From JALOLG01 sp963722415 (lineage in GTDB: Bacteria > Actinomycetota > Acidimicrobiia > Acidimicrobiales > Ilumatobacteraceae): a DNA stretch of 64,000 bases. The stretch is taken from positions 87,443 to 151,442 of the forward strand of contig CAVRNI010000054.1 in the NCBI GenBank assembly GCA_963722415.1. Reading direction: 5' to 3'. This document shows positions 42,903 to 51,990 of this stretch, one piece after another (within the stretch, counting starts at the first letter, position 1; every line of letters begins with the position of its first letter). The notes under the pieces were generated by a model. That model had not been told where the DNA came from, ran no database searches, and saw only the letters and a list, made by a program, of their open reading frames with translations. The position numbers were made by a program, and so were the translations under genes.

Positions 42903-43145
42903 GGTGGCCCGCAGACCGAGTCCCTGGGGGCTGGGATCTTCAGGCGGGGTCATAAATCGGACGACGCCCAGTAATGCCCCGTCGCGTGGCGGTCTAAACG
43001 TCGAGCGCGCGAGATTCTTCGAAAAATCGCGTTATCCCGCTGATCGGGCTGCTGAGAGGGCTGTGGTGTGCTCCATGTACCCGGTCGCTCGCGGGCGCAA
43101 ACCTGCCCCGAAGAGGTGAAATTGTCGTCACTGTGGCCTTCCGCG
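42903..43145. other. Intergenic stretch without a recognised gene
   Basis: About 240 bases between the hsp20 terminator and the next promoter. Short frames on both strands lack family features. A small stem CGGGC/GCCCC with loop GCAAACCT at about 43092-43108 is visible, but I cannot assign an RNA class. Confidence 0.4.
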
Positions 43146-43170
43146 GTTGACAATCGCGTCGGCAGGGTAC
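43146..43170 (+). promoter_or_regulatory. SigB-like promoter upstream of the zinc-ribbon/glycosyltransferase pair
   Basis: GTTG at 43146-43149, 15 bases, then GGGTAC at 43165-43170, close to the GTTT-N15-GGGTA stress pattern. TTGACA (43147-43152) overlaps it, so a sigma-70 reading is possible too, though no good -10 follows at 17 bases. Confidence 0.45.
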
Positions 43171-43234
43171 GAATCGGTTCTCTCGTCGCGTGAAGTGCGC
43201 GACGATCGATTGACTGAGGATCATCGAGGTTGAA

Positions 43235-43474
43235 ATGTCAGGGATCTTTGCGCTCGTGTGCCCGGATTGCGGGGTTCCCTTCGAGGACCACCCCGAATCT
43301 GCGGCATCCGGGACCAACGATGTCTCCGATCGCACACCCGACGATGGAGTCGCCGATGCGGCCGACGTCGCCGCCGATGACGTGAACGTGTGCGTCGAGT
43401 GCGCGTGCGCGTTCGTCGTGCGATTCGGCTACGCGTTCGCCGTTGCCCACCCGTCCGATCGTGGGGCCGCGTGA
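43235..43474 (+). CDS. Small protein with two CxxC zinc-ribbon-like motifs
   Basis: A 79-residue acidic protein beginning MSGIFALVCPDCGVPFEDHP. A second Cys cluster, VNVCVECACAFVVRFGYAF, follows an Asp/Ala-rich linker. The CPDCG...CVEC pattern suggests a zinc ribbon. The stop and the next start overlap (TGATG at 43472-43476), so it is translationally coupled to the glycosyltransferase, which supports a real gene. I do not recognise the family. It may bind or regulate the glycosyltransferase or act as a redox/metal sensor. Confidence 0.6.
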   Translation: MSGIFALVCPDCGVPFEDHPESAASGTNDVSDRTPDDGVADAADVAADDVNVCVECACAFVVRFGYAFAVAHPSDRGAA

Positions 43475-44544
43475 TGCGTATCGCCCAGATCGCACCGCTG
43501 TTCGAGTCGGTGCCGCCGGCCCTGTACGGCGGCACCGAACGGGTGATTGCCGCACTTGCCGACGGGCTGGTGGCCGCCGGGCACGACGTGACGCTGTTCG
43601 GAGCCGGTTCGTCCGACACCGCGGCGCGCCTCGTTCCCGTCGTCGCCGAGCCGCTGCGGCCGAAGATGAGCCGGCAGGAGATGATCGACGTCGCACCGCA
43701 TCTCCATCTGCAGATGCTGGCGGAGGTCTACGCCCGTGCGGACGAGTTCGACGTGATCCATTCGCATCTCGACCTGTTGACGCTCCCGTTCGTGGCCTCG
43801 ACCGACGTTCCGTCGTTGCTCACGCTGCACGGCCGCCTCGACATCGACGCTGCCCAGGAGGTCTTCCCGCGCTACCCGGCGGCGCCGCTGGTCTCGATCA
43901 GCGACGCGCAACGGCGGCCGCTCGCCGGCTCGCGGCAGAACTGGGTGGCAACGGTGCCGAACGGCCTGCCGCTCGACCCCTATCTCGCCCAGCCGCGCAA
44001 CCCCGAAGGCGACTACTTCGCGTTCGTCGGGCGGATCAGCGACGAGAAGCGACCCGACCTGGCGATCGAGATCGCGCGGCGTACGAACCACAGCCTCCGC
44101 ATCGCGGCCAAGGTCGACCCGTTCGACCTCGAGTACTACGAATCGAACATCGAGCCATTGATCGACGGGGATGACATCGTGTTCACCGGCGAGATCTCGG
44201 AGCTCGACAAGCCGGTGTTCTTTGCCGGCGCCAAGGCGCTGCTGTTCCCGAGCGACTGGCCGGAACCGTTCGGGCTGGTGTTGATCGAATCGCTGGCGGC
44301 GGGAACGCCGGTCATCGCCCTGCGACGGGGCTCGGTCCCCGAGATCCTCGAGGACGGTGTGACCGGCTTCATCTGCGAGAACGTGGACGAGATGGTTGCC
44401 GCCGTCGGGCGTCTCGACCAGATCGATCCCGATGCGTGCCGCACCGCTTCACTCGAGTTCACCGGCGAGACGATGTGCCGTCGCTACGTCGAGGCGTACG
44501 AGCAGGTCCAACACCGGCGCCCCCCTGTGCTCAGCCACGTGTGA
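43474..44544 (+). CDS. Glycosyltransferase family 4
   Basis: GT-B retaining glycosyltransferase of 356 residues. The N-terminus is MRIAQIAPLFESVPPALYGG, then TERVIAALADGLVAAGHDVT. Acceptor and donor regions are DVIHSHLDLLTLPF, VATVPNGLPLDPYLAQPRNP, YFAFVGRISDEKRPDLAIEI and FPSDWPEPFGLVLIESLAAG, the EPFGLVxxE donor motif. There are no membrane segments. It resembles proteins found in GlcNAc-inositol/trehalose-like and glucan pathways. The acceptor is unknown. It overlaps the zinc-ribbon gene and probably shares its SigB-like promoter. Confidence 0.9.
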   Translation: MRIAQIAPLFESVPPALYGGTERVIAALADGLVAAGHDVTLFGAGSSDTAARLVPVVAEPLRPKMSRQEMIDVAPHLHLQMLAEVYARADEFDVIHSHLDLLTLPFVASTDVPSLLTLHGRLDIDAAQEVFPRYPAAPLVSISDAQRRPLAGSRQNWVATVPNGLPLDPYLAQPRNPEGDYFAFVGRISDEKRPDLAIEIARRTNHSLRIAAKVDPFDLEYYESNIEPLIDGDDIVFTGEISELDKPVFFAGAKALLFPSDWPEPFGLVLIESLAAGTPVIALRRGSVPEILEDGVTGFICENVDEMVAAVGRLDQIDPDACRTASLEFTGETMCRRYVEAYEQVQHRRPPVLSHV

Positions 44545-47112
44545 ACACTCGCGATGACGTACGCCGTCTCGACGTCAGGTCAGCCGTTGCTGCCAGCTCG
44601 CGCTCTCGACGGGCCTCGTTCCACGTGCGCAGGAGATGGGCGGCATCGTCGAACTCGACCTCGGTCGACGCCAAGGCGGCGAGGATCGACGTCGTGACCG
44701 CCTGCCGGAACGGCTCGGCTTCGGCGGGGCTGAAGAGTCCGTGCTCCACCCCGGCGATATCGGCGATACGGATCCACTCGTGGGCGAGCAGCTGCAGGAC
44801 GGTTGCCCGCTCGAAGCCTTCCCATGTGAACGTCGGCCCCGAATCCGTTTCCGCTCGCCACGCCTCGACGTAGTGGCGCACGAGCGCGAGCACGCCAGGG
44901 GACACGCCGATCATCTGGTCTGACGAGGCGGAGAGCACGTCGATCATCTTGACCGCGAAATCGAGCGACGCCGTCGCCGAGCTGGCCGGCACGGGCCCGA
45001 TCCGCACCGCCACCAGGTCGCGGTCGCTCGGGCGACGAGTGGGCGAGGCGCTGGTGGACGTGTTCTGCACGAGGAATCCCTCGACCGCATCGGCGCCGAG
45101 CGGCACCGACAGGTAGAAGCCCTGCCCGCGTTGGCAGCCGAGCCGCTGGAGCAGCTCCAACTGGTCGGCGTCCTCGATGCCCTCGGCGATCGTCCGCAGC
45201 CGCAGGGCCCGACCCATCCGGAGCACGGTGTTCACGAGCACGGCGCGGTCGGGATGCGTGTCGATGCCGTCGATGAAGCTCTTGTCGATCTTCAACACGT
45301 CGATCGGGAGCTGCTGCAAGTACGACAGCGACGAGTACCCCGTGCCGAAGTCGTCGAGCGCGATGCCGATCCCGAGCTCCTTGAGCTCGTGCAAGCAGGC
45401 GACCGCCTGGGGGTCGGCCATCACGGTCTCGGTCACCTCGAGCACCAGCGCCGACGGTGGGCACCCGGTCGTGCGCAGCGCGTCTCGGACATGTTCGACG
45501 AACTCGCGGTCCTGGAGTTGGTTCGGCGAGACGTTGACACCCATCGACAATCGGTCATGCCCCGGAAGGCGGCGCCAGATCGGCGAGTTGGCGGCATGCC
45601 GTCTCGAGGACCAGCTTGCCGAGCGGCATGATGAGGCCGGTCGCCTCGGCGATCGGGATGAACTCGTCGGGAGCGACGACGCCACGTTCCGGGTGGTTCC
45701 AACGCGCCAGCGCTTCGAGCCCGGCGACGTGGAGCGTGCCGAGATCCATGACCGGTTGGTACACCACCTCGATCTCGCCCGAGCCGAGCGCGATCCGCAG
45801 TTCTGCCTCGAGCGCCAGGCGTTGCTGGACGACGATCTCCATCGCCGGCTCGAACTGCAGCAGCCGCCCGCGGCCCTCGCGCTTGGCGGCGTACAGCGCG
45901 ATGTCGGCGTGGCGCAGCAGGTCGGTCGGGTTGGCGCCGTCGCGGACGAGGTCGGCACCGACGGAACACCCCAGCACGACCGCCCGTCCGGCGACCTTGA
46001 TCGGAAGTGAGATCGCGGCCGTCAGTCTCTGGACGATCGAGTCGACCTCGGCGGGCTCGCGAGCGTCCGCCAGCAGGATCGCGAACTCGTCACCACCCAT
46101 GCGAGCGACGAGATCGGCGGGACGAACGGTCGCGCGGAGGCGCCGGGACACCTCGACGAGGACATCGTCGCCGGCCTGGTGGCCGAGTGCGTCGTTCACC
46201 GCCTTGAACCCGTCGAGATCGAGCACCACGACGGCTCCGATCGATTCACCACCCGACTGCGCGTATCGAACCGATCTGCTGCTCGAGGCGCCGCTCGAGC
46301 TGGGTGCGATTGGCGAGACCGGTGAGTGGATCGTGGAACGCCTTGTGCGCCAGTTCGGCAAGGCTGTCCTCGAGTCGCTCGGCCATCGTGTTCACGACGC
46401 CTGCCACGGAACGGAACTCCCGGTCACCCTCGACCGCGATGCGATGTCCCAGTCCGTCGACCACGAACTGTTCGAGCCCCAGCTCGAGATCCCGGAGCGG
46501 AACGTAGAGCGCCCGGCGGAGATGGCGAAGGACGAGCATCGTCGCTGCCACCGCGCCGATGAGCACCGCCCCGACCAGCAGCAGGATCCGGTTCGATCGG
46601 TCGGACACGGCGGCCGTGTCGGCGACGAAGTCCTCACTTCCGACCCGGTTGATCGCGTCCAGGTCGGCGAACGCCTCGAGGGCGTCCGTGTCGGCGAGGG
46701 CACGGAAATGGACGATGTCGAGCTCGCCGGTGTCCAACGCAGTGCTGTGGGCAACGAGGTCGAGGACGTGTTGGCGGGACTTCCAGAGCGTCTCGTCGTC
46801 GCTCGGATCGAGCACCGACTGGGCCTCGTCGTACGCCGCCAGCACCGTGCCAACCTGCTTTTCGAACGTGCGCTCGACCCGGTCGCCCCGGATCTCCGCT
46901 TCCCCGATGGTCAGCAGGTCGCTGAACTCCTCGCGCACCTTGGCGACGACCGAGTGCTCGTCGACGGCCTCGTTGGCGATGTCCTCGATCGCGGCGTTCG
47001 AGTCCAGCGTGCTCATCACGGCCAGCAGCGCGACGGCGAAGCACGGCAGCAGCATCCCCCACAGCCCGCGGCGCAGCCGGTGCTGGAACGAGCTCCGGTT
47101 CTGACGTGGCAC
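44531..47112 (-). CDS. Membrane-bound GGDEF-EAL cyclic-di-GMP enzyme (two frameshifts)
   Basis: Signalling protein for cyclic-di-GMP turnover, about 860 residues. A membrane helix near the N-terminus (GMLLPCFAVALLAVMSTLDS), an extracytoplasmic helical sensor, a second helix (ILLLVGAVLIGAVAATMLVL) and a HAMP-like segment lead to the GGDEF domain (HDPLTGLANRTQLERRL; intact MGGDEFAILLAD) and EAL domain (GLEALARWNHP, MGVNVSPNQLQD, DDFGTGYSSLSYLQQLPIDV). A C-terminal domain of about 150 residues follows. The frame shifts near 46268-46275 and near 45578-45581. Both catalytic motifs look active, so it may make or break cyclic-di-GMP depending on signal. Confidence 0.88.
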
Positions 47113-47409
47113 GTAGTCCTATCGGGCGCGGCGCCGACGGCTTGACCGCCGTACACCCGTTATCTCGTTGGCAGCGGGCGCGAAACGGCGCGCGATCACG
47201 CTCCTGCAGCGCGTTGTTCACGCAGAAGTCATTCGAGTCTCGCCGATGTTCGGTCCGATGAACCCTCAATGCGACTCGTGGACCTGCCGCCCAAAGTGTC
47301 CCGAGACGTGCTTGGGTCACCCGATCTCTGAACTTTGTCTGTGTGCCGGCAGCGATGCCGGCGCCGGCGGCGGGGCGTACGCCACTTCCCCCTGAGAGCC
47401 GGTGGCGCG
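47113..47409. other. Divergent intergenic region, no gene recognised
   Basis: About 300 bases between the divergent GGDEF-EAL gene and the membrane reductase gene. It contains the short hairpin-forming stretch GCCGGCAGCGATGCCGGC near 47347-47364. I see no promoter or operator that I would defend. Confidence 0.4.
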
Positions 47410-48732
47410 ATGTCGTTGATGCTGGAGCGTTCGTACGGTCGTTCTGGTGCCGGATACGGCACCCACGTCGACACCGATGGCGTCGAGGTCGGCTTCATAA
47501 GGACCCGGGGCGCAGGCGCGCCTCGTCTGGTTCGGCGTTGCCGCGGTCGGCAACGTGCTGATCGCGGGCCTCGCGGCCGCGGTGGGGGACGTGGTCGATC
47601 AGGCCGTTGCGGCGTCGCTGTTGGTGTTCTGCATCTCGATCGCGGCACGCCACGACGGCATCGTTCGCGGGGCCTTCGCCATCGGATGCAGGGTCCGGTC
47701 GTACCGGCTCCACCAGTTGACGTACCACGTGGGTCAACTGCACCGGGCGATGGCGATCGCAGGCACGGCCTGGTTCGTGCTCGCCATCGGCGTCGGCTGT
47801 AGCGAGCGGTGACCGTGTGGGACAGGTGATCGGAGCCGTGGTGCTGGCGATCCTCGTCACGATGATGTGGACCGCACGCAACGCTGTTCGGCACAGGCTC
47901 CACAATCGCTTCGAGCTCATCCACCGCTATGGCGGGTGGTCCGCCCTGGCGATCCTGGTGACGCTCGTGTTGCGTCAGTTCGTGACGTCGCAGCCGCCGG
48001 GCGCCGGGCTCGCCGACGTCGTCGACACACCCGATCGGGCGGTTGCTGCCGGTGCTGTTGTTGCTGACGCTGGTGGCGCTCGTGGTGCACCCGTGGCTCG
48101 GGGTCAAGCGACTGTCATGCGAGGTCCTCGGGGTGACCGACGACGTCGTCGTCCTCGCGCTGCCGGGAAGGCGATCACTCGGCGAGTATGTGCGCGTCAG
48201 CCGTGACGGCAAGGAATGGCATGCGTTCGCGGTCGCGTCGACGGGAGGCGAAGGGCCAGGTCGCTTCAGTCTCGTGATCCGCCGCGCCGGCGATTGGACC
48301 GAGCAGTTGGGCCGCGACGCGGCCTCGGACGGTCGGCCCACCCACCTCTTCGTGCGCCGCATGCGCGGCTGCGGGTTCATGTATCACGCCCGGATCTACG
48401 AGCGGGTCCTCTTCGTCGCCACCGGAGCGGGGATCGGGCCGGTGCTCCCGTACCTCGTCGACCAGTCGTCGATCGAATACGAGTGCCTCTGGATCGGGCG
48501 GAACCACCGCGACACGATCGGTGACGAGCTCGTCAGTCGGATCATGGCGAGCGGGCGGGTCACGCTCCTCGACTCGGCGTCGGGGCGACCGGACATCGGC
48601 CGATGCGTCGGCGAGATCGCCGAGCAGTTCGATGCGGTCTTCATCGTCTCCAACGCATACGTGCGTGACGAGGTCGCGAGCGTCTGCGAACAGCTGGGCG
48701 TGCCGTGGTACGGACCGACCTTCGATTCGTGA
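47410..48732 (+). CDS. Membrane ferredoxin-reductase-like protein (three frameshifts)
   Basis: Reconstructed integral-membrane redox-like protein of about 440 residues. Hydrophobic segments RLVWFGVAAVGNVLIAGLAA, AASLLVFCISIAA, GTAWFVLAIGVG, VIGAVVLAILVTMMW, YGGWSALAILVTLVLR and LLPVLLLLTLVALVVHPWLG lead to a cytoplasmic FNR-like part: LPGRRSLGEYVRVSRDGKEW, HAFAVASTGGEG, then VLFVATGAGIGPVLPYLVD (nucleotide-binding). It lies in three frames with shifts near 47505, 47812 and 48029. A His pair for heme (HQLTYHVGQLHR and FELIHRYGGW) suggests a ferric-reductase-like fold. The function is unknown; sequence errors limit confidence. Confidence 0.6.
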
Positions 48733-48767
48733 ACCGGCCGCCATTGGTGAACCACCGGAGTTGGTGA

Positions 48768-50508
48768 ATGAGCGGCGGTCTGAGCGCCGATCCCCGTAGG
48801 GTGACCCATACGGGCGATTGGAACGCACTGATGAAGGACGCGATGTCGGACGTCGATCCGGTGCTGATCGATCCCGTGACCTCTGCCCTCGCCGGGGCGT
48901 TCCGCCGTTCCCCGATCGCGATGGTGGTGTTCTCCGCGGCGGGAATCGTCGAACACGCCAATGACGCGTTGGCCCGCCTGATCGATGTCACCGCGGAGTC
49001 GCTCATCGGGCGCAGGGTGGACTCGGTGGTGCATCCCGACGACGTCGACATGATCGGGCGTTTCGCGCAGTTCGACTCGGGGCGAGAACCGGTTGCGCTC
49101 GATCACCGTGTCATCCGGTCCGACGGCGAGGTGAGGTGGCTGCGCAGCACCATCGTCGCGCTCGGCGCGCGGTGAGACGTATTCGTTCTTCGTCCAGTCG
49201 GTCGATCACACGGCGGCGAGACGGCAGGACATCCAGCTGCGCTCGATCGACGCCGTCACCGGTCTGCTCAGCCGGGACGGCCTGATGTCGAAGTTCGACG
49301 ACCTCGTTGCCGCTCACCAGGGCCGGAGCATTGCTCCGTACGCGCTGTTCGCGGTCGATATCGACGACTTCCGTGGTGTGAACGACCGGCTCGGGCCGCT
49401 CGCCGCCGACCGAGCGCTGTACCTCGTCGGAGCGTGCATACGCGCCGCTCTCCCCGTCGGAGTTGCCGTGGCGCGGGTCGGAGCCGACGTGTTCGTGGCG
49501 CTCGCACCCGGGATGCAGGCGGGCGAGGCAACGCTCGCGGTCGAGCGCCTCCTCGGTGGACTGAAGGCGTCGTCGATCGGACTCGGACTGCCGGTGCTGG
49601 GCTACAAGTTGGGGGCGGTCGCGGTCGCTGGGACAGATGTCGATCCGGCCGCCGCCGTGCGACTGGTCGAACAGCGTGCCCAGGATCCGGCGACGACGTC
49701 GGAAGGTAGTGCCGCCGAGATCACGTCGGGATCCTCCGCGCTCGTGTCGTCAGCCGCGCAGTCACTCGAGGTGTCGGAATGGGCCGCCGCCCTCGAGATC
49801 GCGATCGAGGCCGGCGCGTACATCGCCGTCGGTGAACCCCTCCGCGCGATGCATGCCGGCGTCGTGCCGCGGGAGCGCTTCGAGCTCTTCGTTCGGCTCG
49901 TCCTGCCGGACAACAAGTGGGTGTCGCTGCCCAAGTTCGAGCCTCACGCGCTGCGTCTCGGCCGGGGTGCCGATGTCGACCGGTGGATGGCGACGTTCGC
50001 CGTCGGCATGTTGCAGTCGAACCCGGACCTGGAGCTCGAGGTCAACGTGTCGAAGGCGACGCTGCAGGATCCGGCGTTCACCGACCATCTCGCGGCCGCG
50101 ATCCGCGCCAGTCCTGTCGATGCCGCGCGTCTGCTCCTCGCGGTCACCGAGCGCGATGTCGCCGACAACGTCCGCGAGGCGCTCACGTTCTCCGAGGCGG
50201 TGCGAGCGATCGGCGTCGGGATCTGCCTCGACGAGCACGGATCGGTCGCCGACGGGGTGCGGTACCTGAGCCTCATCGGAGCGAAGCGGGTGAAGATCAC
50301 CGGCAAGTACGTCAGGGGTGCCAAGCAGAGCGGCTCCGACCGGGCGATGGTCGGCGTGCTCGCGCGGGCGGCGCGCGAGCTCGGCATCGAGGTCGCGGCG
50401 CCGTTCGTCACCGACGACTCGATCTACGCGATCCTCGGCGCGCTCGGGGTCGACCTGGCCCAGGGTCGCCTCATCGGTCACGCCGCCCGGCTCACGCCGC
50501 CCGCGTGA
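48768..50508 (+). CDS. PAS-GGDEF-EAL protein with degenerate catalytic motifs (frameshift near 49171)
   Basis: Cytoplasmic signalling protein of about 580 residues. A PAS domain (about 40-135: AFRRSPIAMVVFSAAGIVEH, then VVHPDDVDMIGRF and RSDGEVRWLRSTIVALGAR) leads, after a one-base frame shift near 49171, to GGDEF-like (AVTGLLSRDGL, DIDDFRGVNDRLG) and EAL-like domains. The GGDEF signature reads RVGADVFVALA and the EAL motif EPLRAMHAG; the DDFGTGYS loop is LDEHGSVADG. These changes predict no cyclase or phosphodiesterase activity, so it probably acts as a cyclic-di-GMP-binding or protein-interaction relay. Confidence 0.8.
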
Positions 50509-50541
50509 CGTTGGCGCCGAGCGCTCGTCGACAGCTCGAGG

Positions 50542-51015
50542 TCAGTCAGGTGGCATGTAGGGCAGGCGCGGCCCATCCTCGACCAGGAGGTGACGGCTGA
50601 TGGTGCGTCCCGTCACATTGTCGGGCACGATCCGCATCCAACGGTCACGCGTGCCCGGTGCCCACGGGTGGACGGGAAGCGAGGCCAGCGCATCGATCTC
50701 GGCGGGGTCGGTCACCTCGTGCAGCGTTCCGCGGACGAGCACGCTCCAGCCGGATTCGGCGATGTGATCGGTGTGGTCCGCCTCGAACGCCACCCTTGAT
50801 CCGTGACTGAACTCGAAGAACGTGGTGTCGGCGCTGGTGCGGAACACGATCGTCCGGTCGGCGACCGCGCAGTTCACCGGCAGCGCCCCTGGTTCACCGT
50901 CCTGGCAGAACACGACCCGCCCGAACGACGACCGGGCGAGCAGCCGCCAGCACACGTCGTCGACGAGTTGGTCATAGCTGATGACGTACTCGGCATCCTG
51001 TGTCGTCGGCTCCAT
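50542..51015 (-). CDS. Pyridoxamine 5'-phosphate oxidase-fold (split-barrel flavin/F420-binding) protein
   Basis: Split-barrel protein of 157 residues from ATG 51015 (MEPTTQDAEYVISYDQLVDD), which has an excellent GAGGAGGA ribosome site; upstream codons are untypical. Features are CWRLLARSSFGRVVFCQDGE, ALPVNCAVADRTIVFRTSAD, FEFSHGSRVAFEADHTD and SGWSVLVRGTLHEVTD. In mycobacteria such proteins bind FMN or F420 and several are in the DosR dormancy regulon. It is divergent from a universal stress gene, with two candidate DevR boxes between them. The substrate is unknown. Confidence 0.87.
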   Translation of the reverse strand: MEPTTQDAEYVISYDQLVDDVCWRLLARSSFGRVVFCQDGEPGALPVNCAVADRTIVFRTSADTTFFEFSHGSRVAFEADHTDHIAESGWSVLVRGTLHEVTDPAEIDALASLPVHPWAPGTRDRWMRIVPDNVTGRTISRHLLVEDGPRLPYMPPD

Positions 51016-51066
51016 CGTCTCCTCCTCTGTCCACCGCCATCGTCTCCCGTCGGCACCCGACGCACC

Positions 51067-51104
51067 AGGGCCCAAAGTCTGTAACGAAAGGGCCTTCGGC
51101 CCCT
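51067..51104. promoter_or_regulatory. Two candidate DevR/DosR-like boxes, 22 bases apart
   Basis: AGGGCCCAAAGTCTGT at 51067-51082 resembles the DosR consensus core (GGGACTWWAGTCCC) and closely matches AGGGCCAAAAGTCCTG at 56626. A second palindrome AGGGCCTTCGGCCCCT lies at 51089-51104; their centres are two DNA turns apart, as for paired DosR sites. The pair sits between the divergent PNPOx-fold gene and the universal stress protein gene. Confidence 0.55.
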
Positions 51105-51170
51105 GCCACCACCTCGTTCGACGGCCGTATCGTCGAGTGAGGATCCGCCGATCGCAGCCAAGGAGGGATC

Positions 51171-51990
51171 GTGTTCACACGGATCATCGTTCCGACAGAC
51201 GGGTCGGACTACTCGTGGAGGGCCGTCGAGGTCGGTGAGGCGTTCGCACGGCAATGCGATGCCGGGCTCGAGCTCCTCGAGGTCGTCTCGTACGCGGCCG
51301 ACGTGAAACGGGCCGAGGCGATCACCAGGGAACGCCTCTCCGAAGCGCCGTTGTCGGTGCCGGTCGCCGTGTGCGCGCGCGTGCTGCAGCGCTCGGTCGG
51401 CTGCACGATCGCCGATCACGTCGCCAACGTCGGCGGTGGGTTGATCGTGATGAGCACGTTCGGACGGGGCCGCAGCGAGGCGATCCTCGGCAGCGTCGCA
51501 CTCGACGTCCTACGCGCGATGGACGGTCCCGTGGTCGCCGTCGGGCCGAAGGCGAACACGGCTCGCGCCGACCACCGCGGAGAATTGATCGTGCCGGTCG
51601 ACGGGTCGGCGTTCTCGGAGACGGTGCTGCCGCTGGCCGCGGCTCTGGGCACCGACTTGGAGGCCCGCCCGTGGGTCGTCGAGGTCCTCGATCCTGATCA
51701 GGCTCGCATCGACGGACGCGGTCGAGAGCTCGCACGCCGCACGACTCGCGCGCGACCTGACCCGCCAAACACACCACGACGCCCAGTTCGAGGTCCTCCA
51801 CGGCACGCATCCGGGCCGCGCGATCGCGGAGTTCGCCGAGAGCATCGACGCATCGCTGATCGTTGCCAGCACGCACGGTCGAACCGGCCTGGCCCGGCTG
51901 GCGGCCGGGAGCGTCGCGATGGAGATGGTGCGTCACGCTGGGTGCCCGGTCGTACTGAGGCGCCCTCCCACGCTGGTGCGGCAGCCGTGA
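51171..51990 (+). CDS. Universal stress protein, two tandem Usp domains (frameshift near 51717)
   Basis: Tandem UspA protein of about 272 residues. Domain 1 is MFTRIIVPTDGSDYSWRAVE to LIVMSTFGRGRSEAILGSVA; domain 2 begins GELIVPVDGSAFSETVLPLA and, after a one-base shift near 51717, continues AVESSHAARLARDLTRQTHH, then LIVASTHGRTGLARLAAGSV and CPVVLRRPP. The second domain has the G-2x-G-9x-G-S/T-type ATP motif. The TGA at 51988-51990 overlaps the next gene's GTG. Reading straight through instead would wrongly fuse it to the acyl-CoA synthetase. It is a dormancy/hypoxia-type stress protein with DevR boxes upstream. Confidence 0.88.

Noticed and set aside
43092..43108. GCAAACC motif as a cyclic-di-GMP (GEMM) riboswitch
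   Set aside because: Only the short motif and a small stem are present; the second GEMM helix and tetraloop receptor are not visible, though nearby cyclic-di-GMP genes made it tempting.
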